64,000 bases of DNA from UBA1563 sp037440065 (GCA_037440065.1 JBBIUV010000015.1:186001-250000), one strand, 5' to 3'. Shown: positions 1 to 9,515, counted from the first letter of the stretch. The notes: generated by a model from the sequence alone, not told the origin. A program made the numbers and translations.

Positions 1-1247
1 AAATCAGCAACGAAGTTTTTACCGAATTACCGAAGCGAAAAGCTCTTGCAATGTTGGCTCCGGTTTTTTCTTCCGAAAGAATGTTGAAGACAGTTAACTA
101 CCTTGCAAGCGAAGAATTAGGAGGAAGGGCTCCGGGTTCTGCCGGAATAACCAAAGCGATTGATTTTATTACAGAAAAATTTAAAAGTGCGGGACTTCTC
201 CCCGGCGCTGATGATGGAACATATTTTCAAACTTGGGACGAAGTTATCGATGCGAACGGAAACAAAGCACCGGTAAAAAATATAATCGGGATAATTCCCG
301 GAACAAATCCAAACTTGAAAGATGAATCAGTTGTTGTATGTGCACATTACGATCATCTCGGATTAGGTTGGCCCGGCGCGAATAAAGGGAATGAAGGGAA
401 AATTCATCCCGGCGCTGACGATAACGCGAGCGGTGTTTCGGTTATGCTTGAACTTGCAGAACTTCTCGGTAAAAATTTAAAACCTCAAAGAACGATAATC
501 TTTGTAGCATTTGCCTCCGAAGAGAGTGGATTAAAAGGATCAAAATATTATGTACAGAACATGAAACGTTTTCCGGCGAAAAAAGTTATCGGAGTATTGA
601 ACTTCGACACAGTCGGAAAATTAGGTAACGGTAAGTTATTAGTGCTCGGCGCTTCAACGGCGCGTGAATGGCGGTTCATCTTCATGGGTGCAAGTTACGT
701 TACCGGTGTTGAGACCGAAATGGTAACGCAGGAACTTGATGCGAGCGATCAAAGAAGTTTTCTGGAAGTTGGCGTTCCTGGCGTTCAATTTTTCTCCGGC
801 GCAAATGCCGACTATCATAAACCTTCCGACACTCCTGAAAAAATAGACGGTGCCGGATTAATCAAAGTTGCCGCAATTGCACAAGAAGGTCTATTATATC
901 TTGCAGATAGAATTGAACCGTTAACTTTTCAAGGACCAACAATCAGCGAAGCAAAAAAACCTCAAGCTGCCCCGGCAGGCGAAAGAAGAGTTTCAACAGG
1001 GAGTGTTCCTGATTTTACATTTTCCGGTGAAGGCGTAAAAATTGCAGATCTTTCTCCTGATTCTCCAGCGGCAAAAGCCGGGTTACAAAAAGGGGATGTG
1101 ATTATAAAATTGGGGCAATTCAAAGTTACCAACCTGCGCGATTATTCGGAGGCTTTAAAAAGTTTTCAACCGGGAAACATTGTTGATGTCGTCTATTTAC
1201 GAGATGGAAAAGAGATCAACACAAAAATTGAATTAATGGCAAAGTAA
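1..1247 (+). CDS. M28-family zinc aminopeptidase with C-terminal PDZ domain (5' partial)
   Basis: The reading frame is open from base 3 through the ATG at 51 with no stop, so the true start and any signal peptide lie left of the window. Numbered from the ATG at 51, the M28 di-zinc peptidase motifs are in order: HYDH (H99, D101), GADDN (D123), the catalytic/ligand pair ASEES (E157, E158), NFDT (D186) and a late YHKPSDT histidine. Residues about 320-398 form a PDZ domain (SPDSPAAKAGLQKGDVI). This architecture is typical of exported peptidases that remove N-terminal residues from peptides in the periplasm or outside the cell. The next gene starts about 40 bases downstream on the same strand and encodes another exported protein, so the two may be cotranscribed. 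Substrate unknown. Confidence 0.88.
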   Translation, partial: ISNEVFTELPKRKALAMLAPVFSSERMLKTVNYLASEELGGRAPGSAGITKAIDFITEKFKSAGLLPGADDGTYFQTWDEVIDANGNKAPVKNIIGIIPGTNPNLKDESVVVCAHYDHLGLGWPGANKGNEGKIHPGADDNASGVSVMLELAELLGKNLKPQRTIIFVAFASEESGLKGSKYYVQNMKRFPAKKVIGVLNFDTVGKLGNGKLLVLGASTAREWRFIFMGASYVTGVETEMVTQELDASDQRSFLEVGVPGVQFFSGANADYHKPSDTPEKIDGAGLIKVAAIAQEGLLYLADRIEPLTFQGPTISEAKKPQAAPAGERRVSTGSVPDFTFSGEGVKIADLSPDSPAAKAGLQKGDVIIKLGQFKVTNLRDYSEALKSFQPGNIVDVVYLRDGKEINTKIELMAK

Positions 1248-1286
1248 AAACGAGCATTGATTTTAACTAACATCGAGGAGTTTAAA

Positions 1287-2309
1287 ATGAAAAATTTTTT
1301 TCTAACTACTAGAGCTGTGTCCATCACAAAATTTTTCTTTCTTTCAAGCTTTCTTTTTTGTCTTTTTACAGTTCAGGATTACGGACAAACCCAAGAACAA
1401 AAAGAATTAAAAGTTTGGCCGATTCCGAATATCAACGAAGGGGCAGAATTTTATTTTTCTCCCGACGGGAAGAGCATGATCGGAAACGCAAAGATGAAAG
1501 ACGATCCGGTTCATCAAGTCTATACGTTTAACATAGATGGGACCAACATATTACGCATCAATGATAAAGGGGAAGACGCCTGCTCATTTTATTCTCCAGA
1601 CGGCAAACATCTTCTTTACACTTCCACAAAAGATAATCTTGATATGCCGAAAGGAAATTATTCCGATCCGAAAGATTACCCGCAAGGCGCTGAGCTTTAT
1701 TTATGCGATCTTGACGGAAGTAACGTGAAAAGATTAACCGATAATAAAGTTTATGATGCTGAAGTGTCTGTTTCGCCAGATGGAAAGTGGATTTTATTCA
1801 GCCGGCAAATAGAGGGAAAATTAGATTTGTGGAAAATGAAACCTGACGGAAGCGAACAGCAACAAATTACTTTTACTCCGGAATGGCAAGAAGGAGGGTC
1901 GTTTTTCATCGATAACAACACAATTATCTGCCGCGCGTGGGATATAAAAGATCAAGCGCAGCGCGGAATGCCGATGAGCATTTTTACAATGAATGCAGAT
2001 GGTTCCAACAAAAAACGAATTACCAACGATAGCGGCACAAACTGGGCTCCGCACCCTGCGCCTGACGGAGATCATTTTGTGTTTGTAAAAGTCCTTCCGC
2101 CGCACAATTATGAAATCTTCATGATGAGTTTAAAAACCGGAAAGCAAACACAGTTAACTTTTAATGATGCTTTCGATGGATTCCCGGTTATCTCTCCCGA
2201 TGGAAATTTACTAACGTTTGATTCAAATCGGGACGCAAAAGATGGAGATAGAAAACTGAGACCTTACATAATGGATATTTCTTCATTACATCTCGGTGTT
2301 AAGAAATAA
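1287..2309 (+). CDS. Secreted TolB-like PD40 beta-propeller protein
   Basis: The start is placed at ATG 1287 because GAGGAG lies at 1275-1280; an in-frame TTG at 1257 has no ribosome site. The 340-residue product begins with a long hydrophobic signal sequence ending near DYGQ. The rest repeats the PD40 signature SPDGK followed by a hydrophobic strand: YFSPDGKSMIG, FYSPDGKHLLYTS, SVSPDGKWILFSR, APDGDHFVFV and ISPDGNLLTFDSNRD. These are blades of a TolB-type six-bladed propeller. No catalytic domain follows, so it is a stand-alone propeller, probably periplasmic or outer-membrane associated, for binding protein or glycan. It follows the M28 peptidase closely and may work with it; that link is inference. 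Confidence 0.8.
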   Translation: MKNFFLTTRAVSITKFFFLSSFLFCLFTVQDYGQTQEQKELKVWPIPNINEGAEFYFSPDGKSMIGNAKMKDDPVHQVYTFNIDGTNILRINDKGEDACSFYSPDGKHLLYTSTKDNLDMPKGNYSDPKDYPQGAELYLCDLDGSNVKRLTDNKVYDAEVSVSPDGKWILFSRQIEGKLDLWKMKPDGSEQQQITFTPEWQEGGSFFIDNNTIICRAWDIKDQAQRGMPMSIFTMNADGSNKKRITNDSGTNWAPHPAPDGDHFVFVKVLPPHNYEIFMMSLKTGKQTQLTFNDAFDGFPVISPDGNLLTFDSNRDAKDGDRKLRPYIMDISSLHLGVKK

Positions 2310-2364
2310 TTAAACAACTTTAATAAAACACTTATCGGGAAATTCGAAAGGACATTTTCTTTTT

Positions 2365-3654
2365 ATGAAATCAAATTGTTGTTTGTTTCCGTTCTTGTTT
2401 ATTTTACTCATCAACACAAGTTTTACACAATCCGAACATACAAGACCAGGCGGTATTAGTGATTCGCGTTATTCGGTTTTTGGTGAACCGATGCCTGCAA
2501 TATGGGAATTCCAATTATCAAATATGAAAGAAGACGGGCAGAATATTTCGTCATTCAATTTTTATAAAAAAGATCAGCGGAACAAAACTCTTTTTTTTAA
2601 GATTGCAAATAATAATTTAAATAATACAAGTGAAGTACGTGTAAAAGAAATTACCGGAGGCGCAATTCTTTTTCCTATAAATGATGATGACCGATTTCAA
2701 CTTGAGCTTGGAGGGACTTATGACGTAATAAAAAATAAATCGCTACCAAGTAAAGCGTTTTTTTCAAGAGCAACGTATAGACCGCAATCAAATCTCTGGT
2801 TTCGTTTTGGTTCGGAATATTATGATGGTTACGCCGGTAGCCGTTCCCCTTATTCCGGTAAAATCCTGAATTCAAATTATTTTGTTGGAAAGTTCAGTGT
2901 AAGTTCTTTTTCACTGATGGGATTAATCGGTAAGGGGAAAATTAATAATCTGATGAATACACGTTTTGGTTTTGCGGGAATTGTTGAAGGTCCTTTTAAC
3001 ACTTTTGTTCTGGGTGGATATATCAAAAGCACTGATAAGAAAGAAAACGTTAGAACGCTTGCTGTTGGAAGATGGGCGCCGTATCGTCCCGACGGTTTGC
3101 CAAGTTCAATTTTTTTCTGGAAACATAAAGACAATTACGATTTTCAACTTGGCGGACTCTTCTGGGGAGAAAAAAATCTATTTGTCCGCCCCGCTGCAAT
3201 TGGAATGAGCCAGGGAATGTTTATAAGCAGCACTGCGTTGAGAGAAAACAGTGAGCTTAGGCAGGGACAACTGATGAGTATTACTGATGATTATCGTAAT
3301 GCCGACATAACGATATTTTACGTTTATCTCGATCAATCGATCCAAATGATGCCCGGTAAATTAAACCATGTTGGATTTAGAGCAATTGAGTTATTTAAAG
3401 TTTTTGATAAAGTAAGTTTTTCTTTTCTCTCAAAACCGGTTCTTGGAATATTTTATAACGAAGAAACTAATCCTGAGTTTAATATTACAACACATAGCCT
3501 GGATGATAAACAGAAATCTTTTTTTTCATTTCAGGCAGGACTTACGATTGCGGATAATTTTATATTGAACGCGATCAATATTCCGCAAAAATCGGAATGG
3601 ACGGTTGCTCTCTCCTTTATTTACACGATGGATAAGAACAACAATACAGATTGA
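2365..3654 (+). CDS. Exported protein of unknown function, possible outer-membrane barrel
   Basis: I do not recognise the family. The 429-residue product starts with a clear signal peptide (hydrophobic residues 5-18, cleavage near TSFTQ). The mature part is rich in alternating aromatic/hydrophobic strands such as LWFRFGSEYYDGYAG, FNTFVLGGYIKSTD and YDFQLGGLFWGEKNLF, and ends in a strand-like segment (EWTVALSFIYTMDK). That is the general look of an outer-membrane beta-barrel, though the last residue is not the usual aromatic. No Cys motif or catalytic signature is visible. It lies 55 bases after the PD40 gene on the same strand and converges with the histidine kinase at 3730. Confidence 0.6.
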   Translation: MKSNCCLFPFLFILLINTSFTQSEHTRPGGISDSRYSVFGEPMPAIWEFQLSNMKEDGQNISSFNFYKKDQRNKTLFFKIANNNLNNTSEVRVKEITGGAILFPINDDDRFQLELGGTYDVIKNKSLPSKAFFSRATYRPQSNLWFRFGSEYYDGYAGSRSPYSGKILNSNYFVGKFSVSSFSLMGLIGKGKINNLMNTRFGFAGIVEGPFNTFVLGGYIKSTDKKENVRTLAVGRWAPYRPDGLPSSIFFWKHKDNYDFQLGGLFWGEKNLFVRPAAIGMSQGMFISSTALRENSELRQGQLMSITDDYRNADITIFYVYLDQSIQMMPGKLNHVGFRAIELFKVFDKVSFSFLSKPVLGIFYNEETNPEFNITTHSLDDKQKSFFSFQAGLTIADNFILNAINIPQKSEWTVALSFIYTMDKNNNTD

Positions 3655-3729
3655 GTTTGTGTAACATTCACAGATAATTATTTTTTAAGAGAAGATTCAC
3701 AAGCAGTTATTAATTAAGAAATACTTGTG

Positions 3730-5361
3730 TTATATGATATCGGAAGTTGTTTGATCTTTTCTTGCAGTAGGCAAACTGAAAGTGAAAATACTTCCCTTTC
3801 CCAACTCGCTTTCTACCCAAATTTTGCCACCATATTTTTCTACAAACTCTTTGCAAAGTAATAAACCTAAACCGGTACTAAGTTCTCCTTCGGTTCCCTT
3901 TGAACCGATTTTTTCCTCAATCTTAAACAATTTATTTATTTTTAATTCGGGAATACCAACACCGTTATCACAAACCGAGATATTTACTAATTCCGAATCT
4001 TGCTTTTTTGACTTTATGACGATTTGACCATTGCGGTTTGTAAATTTGATTGCGTTTGACAGTAGATTCCTCAAAACCGTTTCAATCGTTTTTTCATCGG
4101 CAAAAACGATTAAGCTTTCTTCCATTTCATTTTTTATTGTAATTTCTTTTTGTATGGCATTAAGATGCAGTGCTTCAATACTGCTCGTTAGAATAGTATT
4201 TAGATCTGATTCTTTCGTTTCAAACGAGATTGAACCTCTCTGCATTTGAGCCCATGTTAATAAATTTTCAATCAATGTATAAAGATTTAATGTGCTGGAG
4301 TGCAAATGCTGGCTATGCAGTTCAAGTTCCCTTTCTGAAAATATTCCAATATTTGTAGAAATTAATTCAGTCAAGCCCATCAATCCGTGCAGCGGACTTC
4401 TCAAGTCGTGTGCGATGATCGAAAAGAATTTATTCTTCTCCGAATTACTTTTTGAGAGTTCGATATTTTTGCTCTTAATTTCTTCTTCTGTTCGTTTAAC
4501 TATTTCGAGCTCAGATTCTAATTGAACGATAAGCAATTTTAGTTTTTCCGCCATCTCATTAAAACTACTGCTTAATAATCCTATTTCATCTGAAGTATTT
4601 ACCGTCACTTTAGAATGATAATCTCCGGCACTAAAATTTTTTGTTGAGTCTGTAAGTTGAATAATCGGTTTTGAAATTGAGCGAGAATAGAGTACCCCGA
4701 TTAAAACGCTTAATAAAAAAGTTAATCCGGTAACGAAGAGAATATTTTTAAAGGAAGAAGTTATTGTGTTATCTAATCTTTTCTTTTGTGTTTCAAAAAT
4801 TCTTAAAGTGCGTTCTCCAACCGAATCAATAGCCCCGAGGAATTGCATTTCACCTATTTCCATTTCTTCTTTTTTCTCCAGACTCTTTTTCCCCGAACCC
4901 CCTTTAGTCTTCATCTCTATAAACTCGTTTACTGCGGTATGAAGATGGACACTCTTTTCTTTAAGAAACTTCACTTCATTTTTTGATTCCGGTAAAGAGC
5001 TTTTTACTAATGTTTGGTATTGCTTAAATGCGTGATGGCATGATGTACATGCCTCTTTCATAAGTTCATGCTCGTGTGCAACTGAGGAGCTGTCTGTTTT
5101 ATAATCGCTTTCTGTTAGAATAAATCCAAATTCCGTTGCTGAAGAAACTTGTCTTAGACAGCTAAATTTCATTTCCTCAAGCTGTTGGATTAAAGGCATC
5201 GATGTTTCAGTAATTTGTTTGTAACGGGATGAGATGTCTGAAATAGTTGTTAAACTTAGATAACTTACCACCCCTACTAAAAATGAAACAAAGACAAACC
5301 CTACAACGAGTTTGTAGAGAATTTTTGACCTTATCAAATTTAAGAATTTCATTCTGATCAA
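3730..5361 (-). CDS. Membrane sensor histidine kinase with periplasmic CxxCH heme motif
   Basis: The 543-residue protein has a transmembrane helix at about 13-38, a periplasmic helical domain to about 204, a second helix at 205-225, HAMP at about 226-280, a short coiled coil, HisKA with phospho-accepting H318 (FFSIIAHDLRSPLHG), then HATPase_c with N box NLLSNAIKF, G1 box CDNGVGIPE and G2 box GLGLLLCKEF. In the periplasmic domain residues 105-110 read CTSCHH, a perfect covalent heme c attachment motif, suggesting the sensor reads redox state, oxygen, NO or CO through a heme. The kinase is of the hybrid-free type; no response regulator is adjacent. It is divergent from a bacteriohemerythrin starting at 5522. 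Kinase assignment is firm, heme binding is inferred. Confidence 0.92.
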   Translation of the reverse strand: MIRMKFLNLIRSKILYKLVVGFVFVSFLVGVVSYLSLTTISDISSRYKQITETSMPLIQQLEEMKFSCLRQVSSATEFGFILTESDYKTDSSSVAHEHELMKEACTSCHHAFKQYQTLVKSSLPESKNEVKFLKEKSVHLHTAVNEFIEMKTKGGSGKKSLEKKEEMEIGEMQFLGAIDSVGERTLRIFETQKKRLDNTITSSFKNILFVTGLTFLLSVLIGVLYSRSISKPIIQLTDSTKNFSAGDYHSKVTVNTSDEIGLLSSSFNEMAEKLKLLIVQLESELEIVKRTEEEIKSKNIELSKSNSEKNKFFSIIAHDLRSPLHGLMGLTELISTNIGIFSERELELHSQHLHSSTLNLYTLIENLLTWAQMQRGSISFETKESDLNTILTSSIEALHLNAIQKEITIKNEMEESLIVFADEKTIETVLRNLLSNAIKFTNRNGQIVIKSKKQDSELVNISVCDNGVGIPELKINKLFKIEEKIGSKGTEGELSTGLGLLLCKEFVEKYGGKIWVESELGKGSIFTFSLPTARKDQTTSDII

Positions 5362-5521
5362 ATATAAGATTTCCAGCCGAATAATTTGCGGACATGAGAA
5401 AATTCTATTTCTAGCACTTATTTGATGATTCGAATATTTTATTGGATTCCACCGATATTAAAATTAATTTTTGATCAGCGATTTTTATTCTTTCCTCAGA
5501 CTAACTGAAAGGAGAATTAAC

Positions 5522-5929
5522 ATGGCTTTTGTTGAATGGAGTGACGATTACATTGTAAACGTTAGAGAAGTTGATAATCAACATCGCAGGTTGGTCTCAC
5601 TAGTTAATGACCTTCATGATGCCGTACAAACCGATAAATCCAGAGAAATAGCAGATAAAATTTTAAGTGATCTTGTAAACTATGCGGCCTATCATTTTGC
5701 TACAGAGGAAAGATTTTTTGATATTTATAGCTATCCCGATTCCCCTAGCCATAAAAAACAACACTCCGATTTATTTGAACAAATTACAATTTTGCAGAAT
5801 AAGTATAAATCAGGTGAAAAAGTTATCACCGCCGAAGTAATGAATTATCTGCGTGATTGGCTACATGATCACATTTCTGGTTCGGATAAATTGTTTGGCC
5901 CTTTTTTGAACAGTAAAGGGATCATGTAG
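5522..5929 (+). CDS. Bacteriohemerythrin
   Basis: The start is at ATG 5522 after AAGGAG in the 5505-5520 leader; an earlier in-frame start at 5471 would add an unconserved N-terminus. The 135-residue product matches the single-domain hemerythrin length and carries all di-iron ligands at the expected spacing: H21 (DNQHRRL), H58 and E62 (YHFATEE), H77 and H81 (HKKQH), H117 and D122 (HISGSD). Such proteins bind O2 at a non-heme di-iron site and serve in oxygen storage, delivery or sensing in microaerophiles and anaerobes. It is cytoplasmic, with no signal peptide. It is transcribed away from the heme-motif kinase at 3730-5361, and the roughly 160-base gap between them could carry both promoters. 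Confidence 0.95.
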   Translation: MAFVEWSDDYIVNVREVDNQHRRLVSLVNDLHDAVQTDKSREIADKILSDLVNYAAYHFATEERFFDIYSYPDSPSHKKQHSDLFEQITILQNKYKSGEKVITAEVMNYLRDWLHDHISGSDKLFGPFLNSKGIM

Positions 5930-6073
5930 TTGTGCAGTTTTTAGAAAGGGGGTGTGAAAAGAAGTATAACAAGGATGTTATAGTTTCACGAATGGATTAA
6001 CCGCTTGCCGATTAAATATCAAGTTAAGAAAAAAAGCCTCAGACGAACTTCATGTGTCAAAACGTTGTTCGAT

Positions 6074-7447
6074 CTAAATTATTGAGTGTTTCTTTTCGTT
6101 TTTTTGCTTTTTGGATGCTGCAACCGGAGGGACAAGATTTGGGAAAGTAAGCGTGAAACATGTTCCTAAACCTATTTTACTCTCAATTGATATCGTTCCT
6201 CCGGCGAGATCGATAATTCTTCTAACGAGAGTAAGTCCTAATCCGCAACCTTCGTATGATCGACTGAATCCCTCGCTCGCTTGTCTAAATGCATCAAATA
6301 CCATCGCTTGATGTTCTTCTGAAATTCCAATTCCTGTATCGGTTACTTTTATTATTCCTTGTTCATCAACCACATCACTGGTAATTTCAACCAAACCTTG
6401 TGAAGTAAATTTAATAGCGTTATCAACTAAACTTTCCACAAGTCGATGAAAATAGGTTGTATCAAACTTGATGAAAAAATCATTTTTAATTTCTACAACA
6501 AATTTGAGTCCCTTAGTTTCCGCCACTGTTAAAGCTGTAGCCGAAATATCACCTAAAATTTTTGAAGCTTGAATTTTTTCATTCTTCAATTGAATCGCAC
6601 TCGATTCAAGATCGGATAGATCTAATAACTCACTTAATGTTTTTAATAAACGCTTGGAAGCATCAAGCATATTTTCTAAAAGAATTCCTTCTTCATGGTC
6701 TTTAAGAACTTCACGAAGTATCCCGCCGAGTCCGAGTATCCCGTTCATCGGAGTGCGGAATTCGTGACTCATGTTTTTCATCAGTGATGATTTAAATTTG
6801 TTTGATTCTTCTGCAATGATGCGGGCTTCATTTAGTTCGTTATTTACCCTCAATAGTTCTTTGTTTGCATCCACTTGTTCTTTAAATGATTGAGCATTTT
6901 GAATTGCGATGGCAGCCTGACCTGCAAGGATTTCAAACGAATACATTATTTCTGTGATTTTTATTTTGTTAAGAGACTTGCTGTCTAAATAAATCACACC
7001 GATCTTTTTATCACCTATAATCAGCGGGGCGCAAAGTATCGTTTGCAAGTCTAAAAATAAAATGCTTTTGCTGATATCATGATTATTATTGCTTTGAGCA
7101 TCTTCTATAAAATGAGCCAACCCAGTATGATAAACATCCTCAACAACCGTTCTGCTTATCTGAAAATCAACTTCTGTCAGAACACCGCCTTTGGAATTTA
7201 ATCCGAGAGCGAAATCCAGTTGACTGTTTGAATTTTTCAGAACAATAAACCCGCGATCAGAGTTGGTGATGAAAATAGCGTTGTTCAAAACTAAACTTAG
7301 TACATCTTCTAAAATAAGAGAACGGTTGAGACTCTTTGTAATATCAAGTATCAATTCCAATGTTTTAGTCTTTTCATAATTGAACATTGGAAAGATCTTA
7401 GTTTTTGTTCCCGCGTCCATGGTAGATTTAAAATCCGAGAAATTCAT
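6074..7447 (-). CDS. Cytoplasmic GAF-domain sensor histidine kinase
   Basis: The 457-residue protein has no membrane segment. Residues about 35-185 form a GAF domain (TNSDRGFIVL, ILCAPLIIGDKKIGVIYLD), followed by a coiled coil and HisKA with H228 (MKNMSHEFRTPMNGILG). The HATPase_c domain has the N box (LVESLVDNAIKF), G1 (VTDTGIGIS) and G2 (GCGLGLTLVRRI). It therefore senses a soluble ligand or redox signal through GAF and phosphorylates an unknown partner; no receiver domain is fused or adjacent. It lies downstream of the TPR gene at 7561-8748, but a hairpin terminator at 7504-7530 separates them, so it probably has its own promoter. Confidence 0.92.
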   Translation of the reverse strand: MNFSDFKSTMDAGTKTKIFPMFNYEKTKTLELILDITKSLNRSLILEDVLSLVLNNAIFITNSDRGFIVLKNSNSQLDFALGLNSKGGVLTEVDFQISRTVVEDVYHTGLAHFIEDAQSNNNHDISKSILFLDLQTILCAPLIIGDKKIGVIYLDSKSLNKIKITEIMYSFEILAGQAAIAIQNAQSFKEQVDANKELLRVNNELNEARIIAEESNKFKSSLMKNMSHEFRTPMNGILGLGGILREVLKDHEEGILLENMLDASKRLLKTLSELLDLSDLESSAIQLKNEKIQASKILGDISATALTVAETKGLKFVVEIKNDFFIKFDTTYFHRLVESLVDNAIKFTSQGLVEITSDVVDEQGIIKVTDTGIGISEEHQAMVFDAFRQASEGFSRSYEGCGLGLTLVRRIIDLAGGTISIESKIGLGTCFTLTFPNLVPPVAASKKQKNEKKHSII

Positions 7448-7503
7448 GTTAGTTTTTTAAAGTTTTTCGATTAAAGATTGTTATTAAATAAGTACTAAAC
7501 AAA

Positions 7504-7530
7504 AGAGCCTTTTGAAACAAAAGGCCCTCT
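7504..7530 (-). terminator. Intrinsic terminator after the TPR gene
   Basis: On the minus strand AGAGGGCCTTTTG pairs with CAAAAGGCTCT around a three-base loop, with two bases bulged, and is followed by TTTTGTTT. It sits 30 bases past the stop of the TPR gene and upstream of the GAF kinase, so it should end transcription of the former. Confidence 0.65.
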
Positions 7531-7560
7531 ATGTTTTCTTTGATTATGTGTTGATATCGT

Positions 7561-8748
7561 TTAGAGATAAACTTTTATCCTATTTATTTCGTCGTAAGCT
7601 TTAATTTTTTTGTAATACTTTAAAGCCTCTTGAAAATAAATATTTGCTTCATCAGCTTGTTTATTCTCTGATAAAAGAATGCCGAATTCTACGGCTGTTT
7701 CGGCATAGTTTAATTCGTTGCCGAGTTCTTTGTTCAATCTCAAGCTGCTGGAGAAATAATTCTGGGCAATTTCATACCGCTTCTTTTTGCGTTCTAAAAT
7801 TCCTTTTATCTTATATACTTCAGCTATTGTCAGTTTGTCATTTATCTTATTGCTGATCTCCATTCCCCGGTCTGCAAGTGCTCCTGCAAGGGTGTCGTCG
7901 TCAAGTGAACAATAAATAGATGCTTTACTGATATAAGAAATTGCAAGAGTTGGATAATAATCTTTTGCAAGAGAAACACTGATACTCGTGTCAAATTCCT
8001 TTAAGGCTGAATTGTATTCTTTCTTTTTAAGAAAGAGCATTCCAAGGTTGTGTCTTATCTTCGCAACCCTTTTAGTATCCTTCAATCCCTCAAAGTGAAT
8101 TAATGCTCTGTGGAAAAAAGTATACGCTGAATTATAGTCTCCTTTAATATTGTAGACAATCCCGATGTTATTTTCAAGTAAGGCAGCAACGGAAACATCT
8201 TTTGAGGTGTCAACGTACGAAAATCCCTTTTGAAAATGGGTCATTGCATTTGATAATAGCCCTCTTTCAGCATAAAGCGTTCCCAGCAGACTTTCACAAC
8301 GGGCCAATCCAACAGGGTCGTTCTCTTTGTAAAAGAAAGAAAAAGCTTTCTTTATATATGAAGTGCTTTCACTCCACATTGCTTGCTGAATGAATATTTC
8401 CCCAAAATTTAGAAATGCGTAGGCAGTGATACTGCTTAAACGTTTATCTTTTTTTGTGTAAGATAAAATGGTGTTGGATATATCAGAGGCAAGTTCCAAT
8501 TCTCCGTAGGAGATATAAAGTTTGCCAAGGTCTTTCAGAAAATTAAGAAAATTGAAAATCGGAAGTTTCTTTTCTGTAAAGCTTATAATTTGATCGGTAA
8601 CTAATCTCAATTGTGATGAGATGAGTTCGTCAGAAGGCTTTTGAGAACCATTGATTTTCTTAATAAAAGTTGAAATCTCTTTTCCACTGATATATTTTCC
8701 CAAAACTTTTTTAATCTCTTCAATGAGATCGGTTGTTTTAATTTTCAT
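7561..8748 (-). CDS. TPR-repeat protein
   Basis: The 395-residue soluble protein is mostly helical and consists of consecutive tetratricopeptide repeats from about residue 60 to the end. Typical repeat cores are LARCESLLGTLYAERGLL, LLENNIGIVYNIKGDYNSA, KIRHNLGMLFLKKKEYNSA, IAEVYKIKGILERKKKRYEIA and ETAVEFGILLSENKQADEA. The 40-residue spacing resembles the TPR arrays of signalling proteins (NB-ARC/LuxR or Rap type), but no ATPase, DNA-binding or kinase domain is attached. It probably acts as a protein-interaction scaffold or a sensor module. Neighbouring genes are histidine kinases and lipoproteins on the same strand, but a terminator at 7504-7530 isolates it. No specific partner can be named. 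Confidence 0.8.
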   Translation of the reverse strand: MKIKTTDLIEEIKKVLGKYISGKEISTFIKKINGSQKPSDELISSQLRLVTDQIISFTEKKLPIFNFLNFLKDLGKLYISYGELELASDISNTILSYTKKDKRLSSITAYAFLNFGEIFIQQAMWSESTSYIKKAFSFFYKENDPVGLARCESLLGTLYAERGLLSNAMTHFQKGFSYVDTSKDVSVAALLENNIGIVYNIKGDYNSAYTFFHRALIHFEGLKDTKRVAKIRHNLGMLFLKKKEYNSALKEFDTSISVSLAKDYYPTLAISYISKASIYCSLDDDTLAGALADRGMEISNKINDKLTIAEVYKIKGILERKKKRYEIAQNYFSSSLRLNKELGNELNYAETAVEFGILLSENKQADEANIYFQEALKYYKKIKAYDEINRIKVYL

Positions 8749-8789
8749 AATATTTTTTTGCTTTGGAAATTTTTATAAATAAAAAAGAG

Positions 8790-9398
8790 TTAATTAGTAA
8801 ATCCATAACGTGAAAAGTGATCTATTTTCCCGTTCTTGCAAATAAATTTTCCTTCTTTTACATTTATAGAGACATCGTCGGCATCAACGTTAACCCATAT
8901 ATTATTTACTTCGTCAAAATATTTTAGGTGGGCGGTCTGAAGTTCACCAATTAAAGATAAATCCAATCCTTCAACTTCTACATTAAGTAAAGCTGATTTT
9001 GAAAAAGACGTTCCGGAAGGTCCAAATTCAAAACATAAAAAGTTATCTGTAATAGCCATTGTCAACAAACTACTCTGATCGAGTGAATTTTCAAGTATAG
9101 TAAGACTAGCCTCTAATGAAACTCTTTTACCACCTAAACTGCGATAAGTTTTTTCAACGGAAAGTTTTCCGCCTTCTCCACTCTTAATGTATTCAGAATC
9201 ATATTTCTTTTGCAAAGAAACAGAATGGCTTTGTGGTAAAGAGATGAAGGTCAATCCCTGCTTTTCGGCTGCAAGCACCCACACAGGTTTGCTCATTGAA
9301 TTTGTGCTGTTTTGTTCCGGCGAAACAATGGATTCATGTTTCTGGCATCCGAAAAAGAACAAGATTAAGAGTAGCGGGATTGCGGCTAATTTTTTCAT
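8790..9398 (-). CDS. Small lipoprotein of unknown function
   Basis: The 202-residue product starts with a lipoprotein signal (MKKLAAIPLLLILFFFGCQK), with the lipobox cysteine at about residue 18, so it should be lipid-anchored. The ribosome site AAGGAG is 8 bases before the ATG. The mature protein is a short extracytoplasmic beta-rich domain with the phrases FEFGPSGTSFSKSALLNVEV and DHFSRYGF. I associate these with small ZU5-like lipoprotein domains seen often in Ignavibacteria; that link is from memory and unverified. No enzymatic motif is visible. It is followed after about 40 bases by the TPR gene on the same strand. Confidence 0.65.
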   Translation of the reverse strand: MKKLAAIPLLLILFFFGCQKHESIVSPEQNSTNSMSKPVWVLAAEKQGLTFISLPQSHSVSLQKKYDSEYIKSGEGGKLSVEKTYRSLGGKRVSLEASLTILENSLDQSSLLTMAITDNFLCFEFGPSGTSFSKSALLNVEVEGLDLSLIGELQTAHLKYFDEVNNIWVNVDADDVSINVKEGKFICKNGKIDHFSRYGFTN

Positions 9399-9515
9399 TT
9401 AGAACTCCTTATGATAATTTGTGAAATTACATTGCAAGTTAACCATCCAATATCAATGCCAAGCAGTTTGTTGCGATTTTGGAGTGAAATCAATGGTGAA
9501 TTTTTAGTTGTGTAA

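Noticed and set aside
1821..2105. 94-residue minus-strand frame inside the PD40 gene
   Set aside because: It lies wholly within a gene with strong protein motifs, has no ribosome site and has poor composition (Arg/His/Cys-rich).
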